Shown here: piece by piece, positions 17,021 to 25,007 of the stretch
How the letters are laid out: each line of letters begins with the position of its first letter
Numbering within the stretch: position 1 is the stretch's first letter
Source of the DNA: an uncultured Collinsella sp.
GTDB lineage: Bacteria > Actinomycetota > Coriobacteriia > Coriobacteriales > Coriobacteriaceae
Direction: 5' to 3'
NCBI GenBank assembly: GCA_900542905.1
Contig: UQPF01000005.1
Coordinates: 69,424 to 133,423, forward strand
Length of the DNA: 64,000 nucleotides
Notes under the pieces: model-generated
Databases searched by the model: none
What the model was told of the DNA's origin: nothing
The model's input: the letters and a program-made list of their open reading frames with translations, nothing else
Program-made: the position numbers and the translations under genes

Positions 17021-18197
17021 ACGTCGCCCCCAATTCCCCGATAACTGCATCGGCGCCCGACGTGCGGAAAAGCTCGCGGCGCTCGGCGTCGAACACGACC
17101 GCGGCGATGTCGCATGCGCCCGCCGCGCGGCGGCGCAACCTGTCCTCGATTGCCGCAGCGAGCGAGGCGCGCGCAGCGTCCCCCACGCCGGCGGCCTCGA
17201 TTACCTCGAGCGCCACCGTGGTCGTGACGGACGTCATGATCTCGCGCACGGTCTTCGCGCCCGCGCCGGCCATGGCCGCGTGGGCGGCCAGAATCTCCGC
17301 GCGGCAGTCGGCGGTACGCGAATGGGTGTCCATGATGCCGCCCGCGACCTTCACCAGCTTGCCGATGTGTCCCACAAGAAGGACATTGGTGAATCCCTCG
17401 CGAACGCAGCAATCAATCGCATCGCCTACAAAGTTGGAGATAAAGACCACCGGCGCACCGTTTAGGTGGAAATGCCCCGAGATGAACTGCGCGCCGTAGT
17501 TGCCGGGCGTGAGCACGACTCCGCGCCGCCCCATAGCCGCATGCTGCCGAATCTCGAGCACGATGCTGTCGCGCAAGGCAGCGAGGCTGCGCGGCTCGAC
17601 GATGCCCGTCGTGCCCAGGATGGAGATGCCGTCCTTTATCCCCAGGTGCGGGTTGAAGGTCTTTTCGGCAAGGGCAACGCCCTCGGGTACAGAAATCGTC
17701 ACAGCAATATTTCCAGAAAAGACGTGCGCGGCGCACACCTCGCGAACCGCCGAAGTGATCATCGCGCGCGGCGTCGCGTTGATGGCGGCCGCCCCCACCG
17801 GCTGCTCGAGCCCGGGCAACGTCACGCGCCCCACGCCCACGCCGCCATCGACGGAAACTTCCGATTCGCGCGCGGGCACGCCCTTGCTGCCCGCAGCACC
17901 CGTGCCCGACCCCGCATGTTCCACGCGCGCGTACACGAGCACGCCGTCGGTCACATCGGCATCGTCGCCTGCGTCCTTTCGCACGGCGCACTGGGCGCAC
18001 CCCTCGCCGATGCATGCGTCGACCACGTTCGCTTCGACGGGCAGCCCGCCGGGGGTGACGATCGACACGAGGCCGACGGGCTTTCGTGACAAGAGCATCT
18101 CGCAGGCCGCCTTCGCCGCGAGCGCGGCGCAGCTCCCCGTGGTGTAGCCGCAGCGCAGGCGGGTCGTCCCGGTATATATGTAGTGCTCGAAGGCCAC
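17013..18197 (-). CDS. cbiD: Cobalt-precorrin-5B C1-methyltransferase
   Basis: CbiD methylates C1 in the oxygen-independent pathway. The 394-residue protein has the diagnostic LRCGYTTGSCAALAAKAA start, the TPRAMI segment, GTTGIVEPRS, LTPGNYGAQF and the VGHIGKLVKVAGGIMDTHS motif. A GTG start at 18197, one base after the cbiF stop, fits the tight operon spacing; the longer frame upstream shadows cbiF. A Gly/Ala-rich stretch near residues 100-115 is an unusual insert. Confidence 0.95.
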   Translation of the reverse strand: MAFEHYIYTGTTRLRCGYTTGSCAALAAKAACEMLLSRKPVGLVSIVTPGGLPVEANVVDACIGEGCAQCAVRKDAGDDADVTDGVLVYARVEHAGSGTGAAGSKGVPARESEVSVDGGVGVGRVTLPGLEQPVGAAAINATPRAMITSAVREVCAAHVFSGNIAVTISVPEGVALAEKTFNPHLGIKDGISILGTTGIVEPRSLAALRDSIVLEIRQHAAMGRRGVVLTPGNYGAQFISGHFHLNGAPVVFISNFVGDAIDCCVREGFTNVLLVGHIGKLVKVAGGIMDTHSRTADCRAEILAAHAAMAGAGAKTVREIMTSVTTTVALEVIEAAGVGDAARASLAAAIEDRLRRRAAGACDIAAVVFDAERRELFRTSGADAVIGELGATYE

Positions 18198-18198
18198 G

Positions 18199-18990
18199 CT
18201 AGCTGCTCGCCTTCCGATACCCCGTGGCAAAAGAAGGGTCGTAAAGCTTGCTGCGCTCGTACGACTCCGCTTGCGCGCCGTTGTGCGCAAGCCCGCCGCG
18301 AGCTCCGAGCACGCGGCCCACCACCACGAGCGCCGTGCGGTCGATGCCCTCTCGCGCGCCCGCATCGGCGAGCGTGCCCACTGTGCATCGCACCACGCGC
18401 TCCTCAGGCCAGGTCGCCTTGTACACGAGCGCCGCCGGCTCGTCGGAACTGCGGCCCGCGGCCAAAAGCTCGGCGGAAAGCTCGGCGAGCATACCCGAGC
18501 TCAGGAAGATGACCATGGTCGAGCCGCTTTCCGCCATGGTGCGCATGCCCTCGCCCGCGGGCATGGGGGTGCGTCCGGAAAGCCGCGTGATCACGACCGA
18601 CTGGCTGATTCCCGGCAGCGTGTATTCCTGGCGAAGTGCCGCCGCGGCACCGCAAAAGCTCGACACGCCGGGCACCACCTCGTAGTCCACGCCGTGCGCG
18701 TCGAGCGCGTCCATCTGCTCCTGGATGGCGCCGTACAGGCACGGGTCGCCCGTGTGCAGGCGCACCACTTCCTCGCCCCGCGCGTCTGCCGCGCACATCA
18801 CGTCGAGCACTTCCTCCAAGGTCATGTGCGCGCTGTCGTAGACGATGCAGGATTCCTTGCACTCAGCGAGCAGCTCGGGGTTCACAAGGCTTCCCGCCCA
18901 AACGACCACGTCGGCTGCGCGCAGAAGGCGCGCCCCGCGCAGCGTGATAAGGTCGGTGGCGCCCGAGCCTGCGCCAACGATATGAATCAT
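18199..18990 (-). CDS. cbiF: Cobalt-precorrin-4 C11-methyltransferase
   Basis: CbiF/CobM methylates C11. At 263 residues it shows the IVGAGSGATDLITLRG SAM motif start, VWAGSLVNPELL, RLHTGDPCLYGAIQEQ and PGVSSFCGAAAAL. ATG at 18990 is preceded by a purine-rich site (AAGGGAAGG). It is the first gene of the minus-strand operon. On this strand no cobalamin-riboswitch core is visible upstream, unlike the divergent cbiK operon. Confidence 0.95.
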   Translation of the reverse strand: MIHIVGAGSGATDLITLRGARLLRAADVVVWAGSLVNPELLAECKESCIVYDSAHMTLEEVLDVMCAADARGEEVVRLHTGDPCLYGAIQEQMDALDAHGVDYEVVPGVSSFCGAAAALRQEYTLPGISQSVVITRLSGRTPMPAGEGMRTMAESGSTMVIFLSSGMLAELSAELLAAGRSSDEPAALVYKATWPEERVVRCTVGTLADAGAREGIDRTALVVVGRVLGARGGLAHNGAQAESYERSKLYDPSFATGYRKASS

Positions 18991-19121
18991 CCGAGCCTTC
19001 CCTTCCCGTTTCTCATCGCAACCGTTTACGCCGCCATTCGCGCAGCGGGCAAAACACGGCGCCTGCGGCGGCAATCGGCGCAAATACGCAGGCAGGAGGC
19101 GCAATGCAGCCCGCCCTGGCT

Positions 19122-19150
19122 TTGACACGTTCACAAGTGCCCACTATCAT
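19122..19150 (+). promoter_or_regulatory. Consensus sigma-70-type promoter of the cbiK operon
   Basis: TTGACA at 19122-19127 and TATCAT at 19145-19150 are separated by exactly 17 bases, placing transcription start near 19157, just upstream of the riboswitch. The -10 hexamer lies in a near-palindrome (ACTATCATAGT), so a weaker divergent -10 (TATGAT, minus strand) for the cbiF operon may overlap it; no convincing -35 is seen for that strand. Confidence 0.75.
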
Positions 19151-19154
19151 AGTA

Positions 19155-19330
19155 AAAGTTTCGGCAACGAGCATATGACAATCGGATAAAAGGAAATGAC
19201 CGGCGCGGCGCCCGCACAGCCCGCGCTGGCTTGCGGAGGGAACCAGGTGGGAATCCTGGGCAAGGGACATTACTGTATAGGACGCGCGGGCGAACCGCCT
19301 CGCGCCCCAAGCCAGACTGCTTCGCCTTTT
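19155..19330 (+). promoter_or_regulatory. Cobalamin riboswitch in the cbiK leader
   Basis: The leader contains the riboswitch core: GGGAACCAGGTGGGAATCC at about 19238, a paired CCTGG, GGGAC, and the B12-box variant ATTACTGTA near 19270, followed by GCCAGAC near 19311. Family knowledge: binding of adenosylcobalamin in such leaders blocks expression of uptake or synthesis genes. The aptamer is about 120 bases upstream of the cbiK start. A small palindrome (ACCCCGAGGGGT, near 19363) followed by T-rich sequence could be part of the expression platform. Boundaries are approximate. Confidence 0.88.
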
Positions 19331-19448
19331 CCTCACGGCATCGCCGTGGCGTTAGCTCCTTGTGAACCCCGAGGGGTGCGCTTTTCTTTCGCTTGTGCCG
19401 ACAAGCAACTGTCGCCGGGGGACCGGCAAACCGAGGAAAGGAAAAACC

Positions 19449-20375
19449 ATGTCCGACCAGATGTCACGCCGCGGCTTCATGGGCGCCGCAGCAACCGGAG
19501 CCGTCGCGCTCGCCGGAGTCGCGCTCGCGGGCTGCTCCAACACCTCCGCGAGTTCCGAGAAATCGAGTGAAAAGGAGAAGGCCGTGAAGCCGGTCATCCT
19601 CGTCACGAGCTTCGGCACGAGCTACAACGACTCGCGCCACATCACCATCGGCGCCATCGAAGACGCTATCCGCGAGAAGTACTGGCAGGACTACGACATC
19701 CGCCGCGCCTTCACCGCGCAGATCATCATCGACAAGCTGAAGAAGCGCGACGGCATCACGATCGACAACATGACCGAGGCGCTCGACCGCTGCGTGGAAG
19801 ACGGCGTGAAGGAAATCGTCGTGCAGCCGACGCATCTCATGGGTGGCCTGGAATACACCGACGTGAAAGACGAGCTCGACAAGTACGCCGACAAGTTCGA
19901 CAAAATCTCGCTCGGCGACCCGCTGCTCACCTCCGACGACGACTACAAGAAGGTGGCCGCAGCCATTAAGGAGAACATGGCGTCCTTCGACGACGGCAAG
20001 ACGGCGCTGTGCCTCATGGGCCACGGCACCGAAGCCGATTCCAACGCCGACTATGCCAAGATGCAGGAAGTGTTCAAGAACGAGGGCTTGACGCAGTTCT
20101 TCGTCGGCACCGTCGAGGCTGAACCGACCTGCGAGGATGTTATCGCCGCCGCGAGCGCCGCAGGCTACAAGAAGGCCGTGCTCGCGCCGTTCATGGTGGT
20201 CGCGGGCGACCACGCGAACAACGACATGGCAGACGAGACCGACCCCGACAGCTGGGCTGCGAAGTTCGTGGCCGCCGGCTTCGAAGTGACGTGCCTGCTC
20301 CAGGGTCTGGGACAGAACGTCGCGGTCGACGACATCTACGTCTCGCACGTGGACGACGCCATCGCCAAGCTGTAA
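19449..20375 (+). CDS. cbiK: CbiK-type cobaltochelatase with Tat lipoprotein signal
   Basis: The mature part is an anaerobic chelatase of the CbiK family, which inserts Co2+ into sirohydrochlorin. It starts VILVTSFGTSYNDSR and carries the active-site histidines in LCLMGHGTEADS and VVAGDHANNDMA. Uniquely relevant here, the first about 28 residues form a twin-arginine signal (SRRGFMGAAATG) ending in a lipobox LAGC, so the enzyme should be lipid-anchored outside the membrane, while the pathway enzymes are cytoplasmic. Periplasmic CbiK forms are known in Desulfovibrio. ATG at 19449 follows AGGAAAGG and gives 308 residues. It heads the riboswitch-controlled operon with three transport genes and a small lipoprotein. 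Confidence 0.92.
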   Translation: MSDQMSRRGFMGAAATGAVALAGVALAGCSNTSASSEKSSEKEKAVKPVILVTSFGTSYNDSRHITIGAIEDAIREKYWQDYDIRRAFTAQIIIDKLKKRDGITIDNMTEALDRCVEDGVKEIVVQPTHLMGGLEYTDVKDELDKYADKFDKISLGDPLLTSDDDYKKVAAAIKENMASFDDGKTALCLMGHGTEADSNADYAKMQEVFKNEGLTQFFVGTVEAEPTCEDVIAAASAAGYKKAVLAPFMVVAGDHANNDMADETDPDSWAAKFVAAGFEVTCLLQGLGQNVAVDDIYVSHVDDAIAKL

Positions 20376-20384
20376 ACTCGCCGC

Positions 20385-20457
20385 GCACGGGGGCGCCGGT
20401 CGCGTCCCCGTGCAACGGGCATGCGCCTTCCCCGACTGACGGCGCATGCCCGTTGCA
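20385..20457 (+). other. Two adjacent intercistronic hairpins, cbiK / lipoprotein
   Basis: An 8-bp stem (20385-20392 with 20406-20413, GCACGGGG and complement) is followed by a perfect 17-bp stem (20411-20427 with 20441-20457). The right arm of the first and left arm of the second share three bases, so they partly compete. No T-run follows, so this is not a classic terminator; it may stabilise the cbiK transcript or adjust expression of downstream genes. Confidence 0.75.
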
Positions 20458-20519
20458 TTCGCATCCCGCCCGCCCACCGCACGGCGCGGGCGGTCGAAGC
20501 GATTGAAAGGAACCCCTCC

Positions 20520-21053
20520 ATGTTGAAGAAAACCCTCGCCTTCGCCCTGTCGGCGGCGCTTTTCGCGTTCTCGCTCGCCGGCTGCGGCGGAAATTCAATC
20601 GACAGCGCAAAGGCAAGCGATGCCGATTCCCAGGAAAAGACCGAACAGGTGGCCGATGCGCCCGAGGGCGCAAGCGCTGCCCCCATCACCGCCGACAAGG
20701 TGGCCGACGGCACCTATCCGATCACCGTAGATTCCAGCTCGAGCATGTTCAGGATTGTGGACGCCCAGCTCATCGTGGAAAACGGCTCCATGCACTGCGT
20801 GATGACACTTTCCGGCACGGGCTACGGCAAGCTCTTCATGGGCACGGGCGACGAGGCTGCCGCCGCGAGCGAGGCCGACTTCATCCCCTATGCGGAAAAC
20901 GCGGAAGGCAAGTACACCTACGACGTGCCCGTCGAAGCGCTCGACGAGGACACCGCCTGTGCCGCGTGGAGTATTAGAAAAGAGCGGTGGTACGACCGCA
21001 CGCTCGTATTCGAATCCGCCGGCGTCGATCTGCGCGCCGACGCGCTGAAGTAA
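20520..21053 (+). CDS. Small lipoprotein of the corrinoid uptake operon, unknown function
   Basis: A 177-residue secreted lipoprotein: signal peptide MLKKTLAFALSAALFAFSLAGC with lipobox, a Ser/Asp/Glu-rich spacer, then a beta-rich domain from about residue 60 (GTYPITVDSSSS... VENGSMHCVMTLSG... GYGKLFMGT... DVPVEALDED). The same pattern recurs in the N-terminal part of the next protein, suggesting a shared ligand-binding domain. It starts after AAAGGA. The function is not known; position between the exported chelatase and the binding protein suggests handling of a tetrapyrrole, corrinoid or metal at the cell surface. A NEAT-like fold is one possibility, not shown. Confidence 0.85.
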   Translation: MLKKTLAFALSAALFAFSLAGCGGNSIDSAKASDADSQEKTEQVADAPEGASAAPITADKVADGTYPITVDSSSSMFRIVDAQLIVENGSMHCVMTLSGTGYGKLFMGTGDEAAAASEADFIPYAENAEGKYTYDVPVEALDEDTACAAWSIRKERWYDRTLVFESAGVDLRADALK

Positions 21054-21057
21054 CGCC

Positions 21058-22629
21058 ATGCGGTCGATTCTTCCCAAGGGGGAAAGCAGGAAGCGTCGCA
21101 GCATCGCGGTGCGCGTGATCGCCTGCATTCTCGTCGCCCTGCTCGCGCTTCCTTTCGCGGGGTGCAGTGCGAGCCCGAACGCGACCGGTGGCACGGCAGG
21201 CTCTCAGGAATACACTGTGAGCGTCTCGCTTTCCGGCGGGTCAGGGCGCGCAAGCATCGCCTCACCCACCGCAATTGTGAAGGATGGCGACACCTACACC
21301 GCGACCATCACCTGGTCGAGTTCGAACTACGACAAGATGACCGTCGACGGCGTGGACTACGCGCCCGTAAACGACGGCAGCAACTCCACGTTCGAGATAC
21401 CCGTCACGCTCGACGAGGACATGGCCGTGTCGGCCGAGACCGTCGCCATGTCGACGCCGCACACCATCGACTACACGATCCACTTCGACTCATCCACCAT
21501 GAAGGAGAAATCGGGCGACGATGCAAGCGGCGGCTCCCCTGCGGGAACGGCTTCAAGCGCCGCGGCCGACTTCCACAACGCAGATTTGGGCTGCGGCTGG
21601 GAGCCGACGGGGACGCTTCAGCTAGAATACGCCAAGCACTTCACTATCGACGAGTACGAAGGCGGCCTGCGGCTTATCTGCATTTCGAACGGGGAGCGCT
21701 TCCTCGTGGTGCCGCAAGATGCGAAGGTACCTGATGGGTTGAGCTCCGACATCGCGGTCATAAGGCGCCCCACCGACAAGGTGTACCTCGTGTCGTCGGC
21801 GACGATGTGCCTGGTCGACGCGCTCGATGCGAACGACAATATCATCATGTCGGGCACGAAGGCCGACGATTGCTCGGTCGCGGGCTTCAAAAGCGCACTC
21901 GAAAGTGGGGAGATCGCCTACGGCGGCAAGTACAGCGCGCCCGACTACGAGCGAATATCGGCCTCGGGCTGCACGCTCGCCATCGAGAACACCATGATCA
22001 ACCACACACCCGATGTGAAGGAAAAGCTGCAGAAACTCGGGCTCGTCGTGCTCACCGAACAGTCGTCGAGCGAGCCCGAAGCACTCGGGCGCGTCGAGTG
22101 GATTAAGCTTTTCGGCGTCCTGTTCGACAAGGAAGACGAGGCCGCGCACCTGTTCAACGAGCAGAAGGCCCGCGTCGAGCAAACGTCGGGGCTCGCGTCG
22201 TCAGGTAAAACCGTGGCGTATTTCTACATTAACTCGAACGGGGCCGCCGTCACGCGGCGGGCGGGCGACTACGTGGCGCAGATAATCGAGCTTGCAGGCG
22301 GCAGCTACGCGCTCGATGACGCGCAGACGGCGTCGACGTCAGGTTCGTCAGTAACGCTCGAAATGGAGCGCTTCTACGCGACGGCGAAGGATGCCGACAT
22401 CATCGTCTACAACGGCACCATCGACGAATCGGTTGCCACCTTGAACGACTTCGTAGGCAAAAACGCGCTATTGTCGCAGTTCAAAGCCGTGAAGAACGGC
22501 AACGTCTGGGTCACAAGCGCCGACATGTACCAGCAGATGACTTCTACCGCCGACATTATCGACGAACTGCACGGGGCGTTCACCGGCGATGACGCGAGCG
22601 ACTTCCATTATCTGAGGAAGCTCGGCTAG
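21058..22629 (+). CDS. ABC transporter substrate-binding lipoprotein with extra N-terminal domain
   Basis: This 523-residue surface lipoprotein delivers substrate to the permease that follows. After a basic N-terminus it has a signal peptide with lipobox (LALPFAGCSAS), then a beta-rich domain of about 110 residues (KDGDTYTATITWSSSNYDKM, PVTLDEDMAV) resembling the preceding lipoprotein. From about residue 175 it has the two-lobed FecB/BtuF-type binding fold, with IEYxx-like IENTMINHTPDVKEKLQKLG and late QQMTSTADIIDELH. Riboswitch control and gene neighbours point to a corrinoid as substrate; heme or siderophore is possible because the family covers these. The start lies four bases after the previous stop. 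Confidence 0.88.
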   Translation: MRSILPKGESRKRRSIAVRVIACILVALLALPFAGCSASPNATGGTAGSQEYTVSVSLSGGSGRASIASPTAIVKDGDTYTATITWSSSNYDKMTVDGVDYAPVNDGSNSTFEIPVTLDEDMAVSAETVAMSTPHTIDYTIHFDSSTMKEKSGDDASGGSPAGTASSAAADFHNADLGCGWEPTGTLQLEYAKHFTIDEYEGGLRLICISNGERFLVVPQDAKVPDGLSSDIAVIRRPTDKVYLVSSATMCLVDALDANDNIIMSGTKADDCSVAGFKSALESGEIAYGGKYSAPDYERISASGCTLAIENTMINHTPDVKEKLQKLGLVVLTEQSSSEPEALGRVEWIKLFGVLFDKEDEAAHLFNEQKARVEQTSGLASSGKTVAYFYINSNGAAVTRRAGDYVAQIIELAGGSYALDDAQTASTSGSSVTLEMERFYATAKDADIIVYNGTIDESVATLNDFVGKNALLSQFKAVKNGNVWVTSADMYQQMTSTADIIDELHGAFTGDDASDFHYLRKLG

Positions 22630-22633
22630 CACC

Positions 22634-23674
22634 ATGAAAAGCCGACTTTCCATGACATACGACGAATCGGGGCGCGCCGCGCGGTGTCGCGTCGTGACGG
22701 CGCTGCTCGCTGTTGCCCTCATCGTGCTCGTCGGGGCCAACCTGTGCATCGGGAGCGTGCTCGTGCCAGCAGACCACATCCCCGGCATCCTTTCGGGCGG
22801 CGCGGCCAATTCCATGGAAAGCCAGGTCATCTGGGAGATTCGCCTGCCGCGCGTGCTTTCAGCCGTGCTTCTCGGCGGGGCGCTTTCCCTCTCCGGGTTC
22901 CTGCTGCAGACGTTTTTCAACAACCCCATCGCCGACCCGTTCATCTTGGGCGTCTCCTCGGGTGCAAAGTTCGTCGTAGCGCTTACGATGATTGTACTTC
23001 TGGGCGCGAACCAGGCCATGTCCTCCCCGGCCATGGTGGCCGCAGCGTTTCTGGGCTCGCTTATCACCATCGGCTTCGTGCTCCTCATCGCACGGCGCAT
23101 AAGTTCCATGGCCATACTCATCGTGGCGGGCGTCATGGTGGGATACATCTGCTCGGCGGCGACGAACTTCCTCATCGCCTTCGCCGACGACCAGTCCATC
23201 GTGAACCTGCACAACTGGTCTTTGGGTAGCTTCTCGGGTTCGAGCTGGGACGACATCGCGGTCATCGCGGTCGTGGTGATCACCGTGAGCGCATGCGTAT
23301 TCGCGATATCGAAGCCCCTTTCCGCCTTCCAGCTGGGAGAAGCCTACGCGAAAAGCGTCGGCGTGAACGTCGCACGCTTCCGCGTGGTGCTCGTCCTTCT
23401 AGCGAGCATGCTCTCCGCCTGCGTGACCGCGTTCGCTGGTCCGGTGTCGTTCGTAGGCATCGCGGTTCCGCATCTCGTTAAGTCGGCGCTGAAGTCGTCG
23501 AAGCCTATCCGCGTGATTCCTGCGTGCTTCTTGGGAGGCGCCATCTTTTGCGCGGGCTGCGATTTGATCGCGCGCACGCTGTTCTCCCCCGTCGAGCTTT
23601 CCATCAGCGCCGTCACCGCCATCTTCGGCGCGCCGGTGGTTATTGCACTCATGTTGAAGAAGCGGGTGAGGTAG
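22634..23674 (+). CDS. FecCD-family ABC permease, BtuC-like
   Basis: This 346-residue membrane protein has about ten hydrophobic helices and the family motifs RLPRVLSAVLLGGALSLSG, NNPIADPFILGVSSGA, WSLGSFSG and VAVPH-type GIAVPHLVKSAL that contacts the ATPase. It forms the channel of the importer together with the binding protein before it and the ATPase after it, spaced by only a few bases. Permeases of this family move cobalamin, heme or ferric siderophores; the riboswitch favours a corrinoid. Confidence 0.93.
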   Translation: MKSRLSMTYDESGRAARCRVVTALLAVALIVLVGANLCIGSVLVPADHIPGILSGGAANSMESQVIWEIRLPRVLSAVLLGGALSLSGFLLQTFFNNPIADPFILGVSSGAKFVVALTMIVLLGANQAMSSPAMVAAAFLGSLITIGFVLLIARRISSMAILIVAGVMVGYICSAATNFLIAFADDQSIVNLHNWSLGSFSGSSWDDIAVIAVVVITVSACVFAISKPLSAFQLGEAYAKSVGVNVARFRVVLVLLASMLSACVTAFAGPVSFVGIAVPHLVKSALKSSKPIRVIPACFLGGAIFCAGCDLIARTLFSPVELSISAVTAIFGAPVVIALMLKKRVR

Positions 23675-24991
23675 ATGGGGGAATTCGTGCCGCGGACCAA
23701 AACGCTCGGAGGGAACATTCCATGCTTGGCCAGTTCTGAGCTCGCACGAAAGCGCCAGAAGGCACTTTCGGCTCGTGCGGAACTGCGCGCGGAACGCCTC
23801 CTTCGAGCGGAGTCGAACCTCGAAACCCCGGTAAAAACGCAGGCTGACGGAGCGCCGCTTTTCCGCATAAGCGACCTGTCGGCGGGCTACGACAAGAAGG
23901 TCGTAGTCGAAGGCGTCGATCTGGAGGTTCGCGCGGGCGACGTCGTGGCACTCATCGGGCCGAACGGCTCGGGCAAGTCGACCATCTTGAAAACCATCAC
24001 ACGCCATCTGGCACCGCTTGCCGGCGCGGTCGAGCTCGACGGGCGGGAGATTTCCCGATGGAAGACGGCGGAGTTCGCAAGGAACCTTGCCGTTATGCTG
24101 ACAGATCGCCCCCGAACCGAGCTCCTCACCTGCCGCGATATCGTAGAGGCGGGAAGGCATCCCTACACCGGGCGAATGGGCGCACTCACGCCCGACGACC
24201 ATAATCGGGTCGACGAGGCCATGAAAACCGCACATGTGGAAAAGCTTGCCGAGCGCGACTTCATGCAGATAAGCGACGGGCAACGCCAGCGCGTCATGCT
24301 CGCACGCGCCATCGCGCAGGATCCGCGCGTGCTCGTGCTCGACGAGCCCACGTCGTATCTCGATATCCGCTACCAGATCGACCTGCTGCGAATACTTCGC
24401 CACCTTGCGAAATCGCGGAATGTTGCTGTCATCATGTCCATCCACGAACTCGAGCTCGCGCAGAAAAGCGCCGACAAGGTGATTTGCGTGAAGGACGGCC
24501 GGGTCTTCCGCGCCGGCGCACCCGAGGACATATTCACGCGCGAGACGATTGGCGAGCTCTACGGCCTGCAACATGGCACCTTCAACGAGCGCTTCGGCAG
24601 CGTGGAAATTGGGCGCCCGCACGGCGATGCGCACACGTTCGTCATCGCCGGCGCAGGTACGGGGTCGGCTGTGTTTCGCCAGCTCATCCGGCAGGGCAAG
24701 GCGTTCTACGCGGGCGTTCTGCACGAAGGGGACATCGACTGCGAGCTCGCGCGCGACCTGGCGACGGAATGCGTGGCCGAGCGCGCCTTCGAGCCGATCG
24801 GGGATAAAACCATAGCCCGCGCCAAAGAGCTCCTCGTCCACTGCACGCGCCTTATCGTGTGCCCCGCCGCCTTCGGCACCATAAACGCCCGCAACGCAGA
24901 GCTCGTCGAGTTCGCACGCTCGCATGGTATCGAGGTCATGCGAGCGTGCGAAGGCGCATCGGAGGATTCCCAATTGGAGTGGGAAGGATAA
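23675..24991 (+). CDS. ABC importer ATPase with N- and C-terminal extensions, BtuD/FepC-like
   Basis: The central part (about residues 62-295) is a FecE/BtuD-type ATPase: Walker A GPNGSGKST at 95-103, a variant signature ISDGQRQRV, Walker B VLVLDEPTSYLD and the H-loop SIHELE. The first about 60 residues are unusual and partly encoded by a dispersed hairpin repeat. The last about 135 residues form an extra domain (FVIAGAGTGSAV, AFYAGVLHEGDID, LIVCPAAFGTINARN) that looks like an alpha/beta nucleotide-binding fold but is not recognised. ATG at 23675 lies directly after the permease stop, and no in-frame ATG occurs before the ATPase domain. Total 438 residues against about 260 for the family. Confidence 0.9.
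   Translation: MGEFVPRTKTLGGNIPCLASSELARKRQKALSARAELRAERLLRAESNLETPVKTQADGAPLFRISDLSAGYDKKVVVEGVDLEVRAGDVVALIGPNGSGKSTILKTITRHLAPLAGAVELDGREISRWKTAEFARNLAVMLTDRPRTELLTCRDIVEAGRHPYTGRMGALTPDDHNRVDEAMKTAHVEKLAERDFMQISDGQRQRVMLARAIAQDPRVLVLDEPTSYLDIRYQIDLLRILRHLAKSRNVAVIMSIHELELAQKSADKVICVKDGRVFRAGAPEDIFTRETIGELYGLQHGTFNERFGSVEIGRPHGDAHTFVIAGAGTGSAVFRQLIRQGKAFYAGVLHEGDIDCELARDLATECVAERAFEPIGDKTIARAKELLVHCTRLIVCPAAFGTINARNAELVEFARSHGIEVMRACEGASEDSQLEWEG
23740..23784. repeat. Dispersed hairpin repeat, copy inside the ABC ATPase N-terminus
   Basis: The 45-bp element begins GCTCGCACGAA and ends TTCGGCTCGTGCGGAACT, with an internal hairpin of 8 bp with one mismatch (AAAGCGCC against GGCACTTT). The same ends around a different stem occur at 33607-33652. 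Here it is translated in frame as part of the N-terminal extension. Confidence 0.75.
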
Positions 24992-25007
24992 ACTGGACTT
25001 TTTTTAA

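Noticed and set aside
16787..17050. A small intact protein of about 87 residues starting upstream of the cbiL remnant start
   Set aside because: The extra N-terminal codons lie within the cbiD end; the ATG at 17020 matches the normal CbiL opening and operon overlap, so this is a deleted cbiL rather than a new gene.
18991..19121. Second cobalamin riboswitch for the cbiF operon
   Set aside because: The minus-strand leader lacks the GGTG/AATCC core and any B12-box-like sequence.
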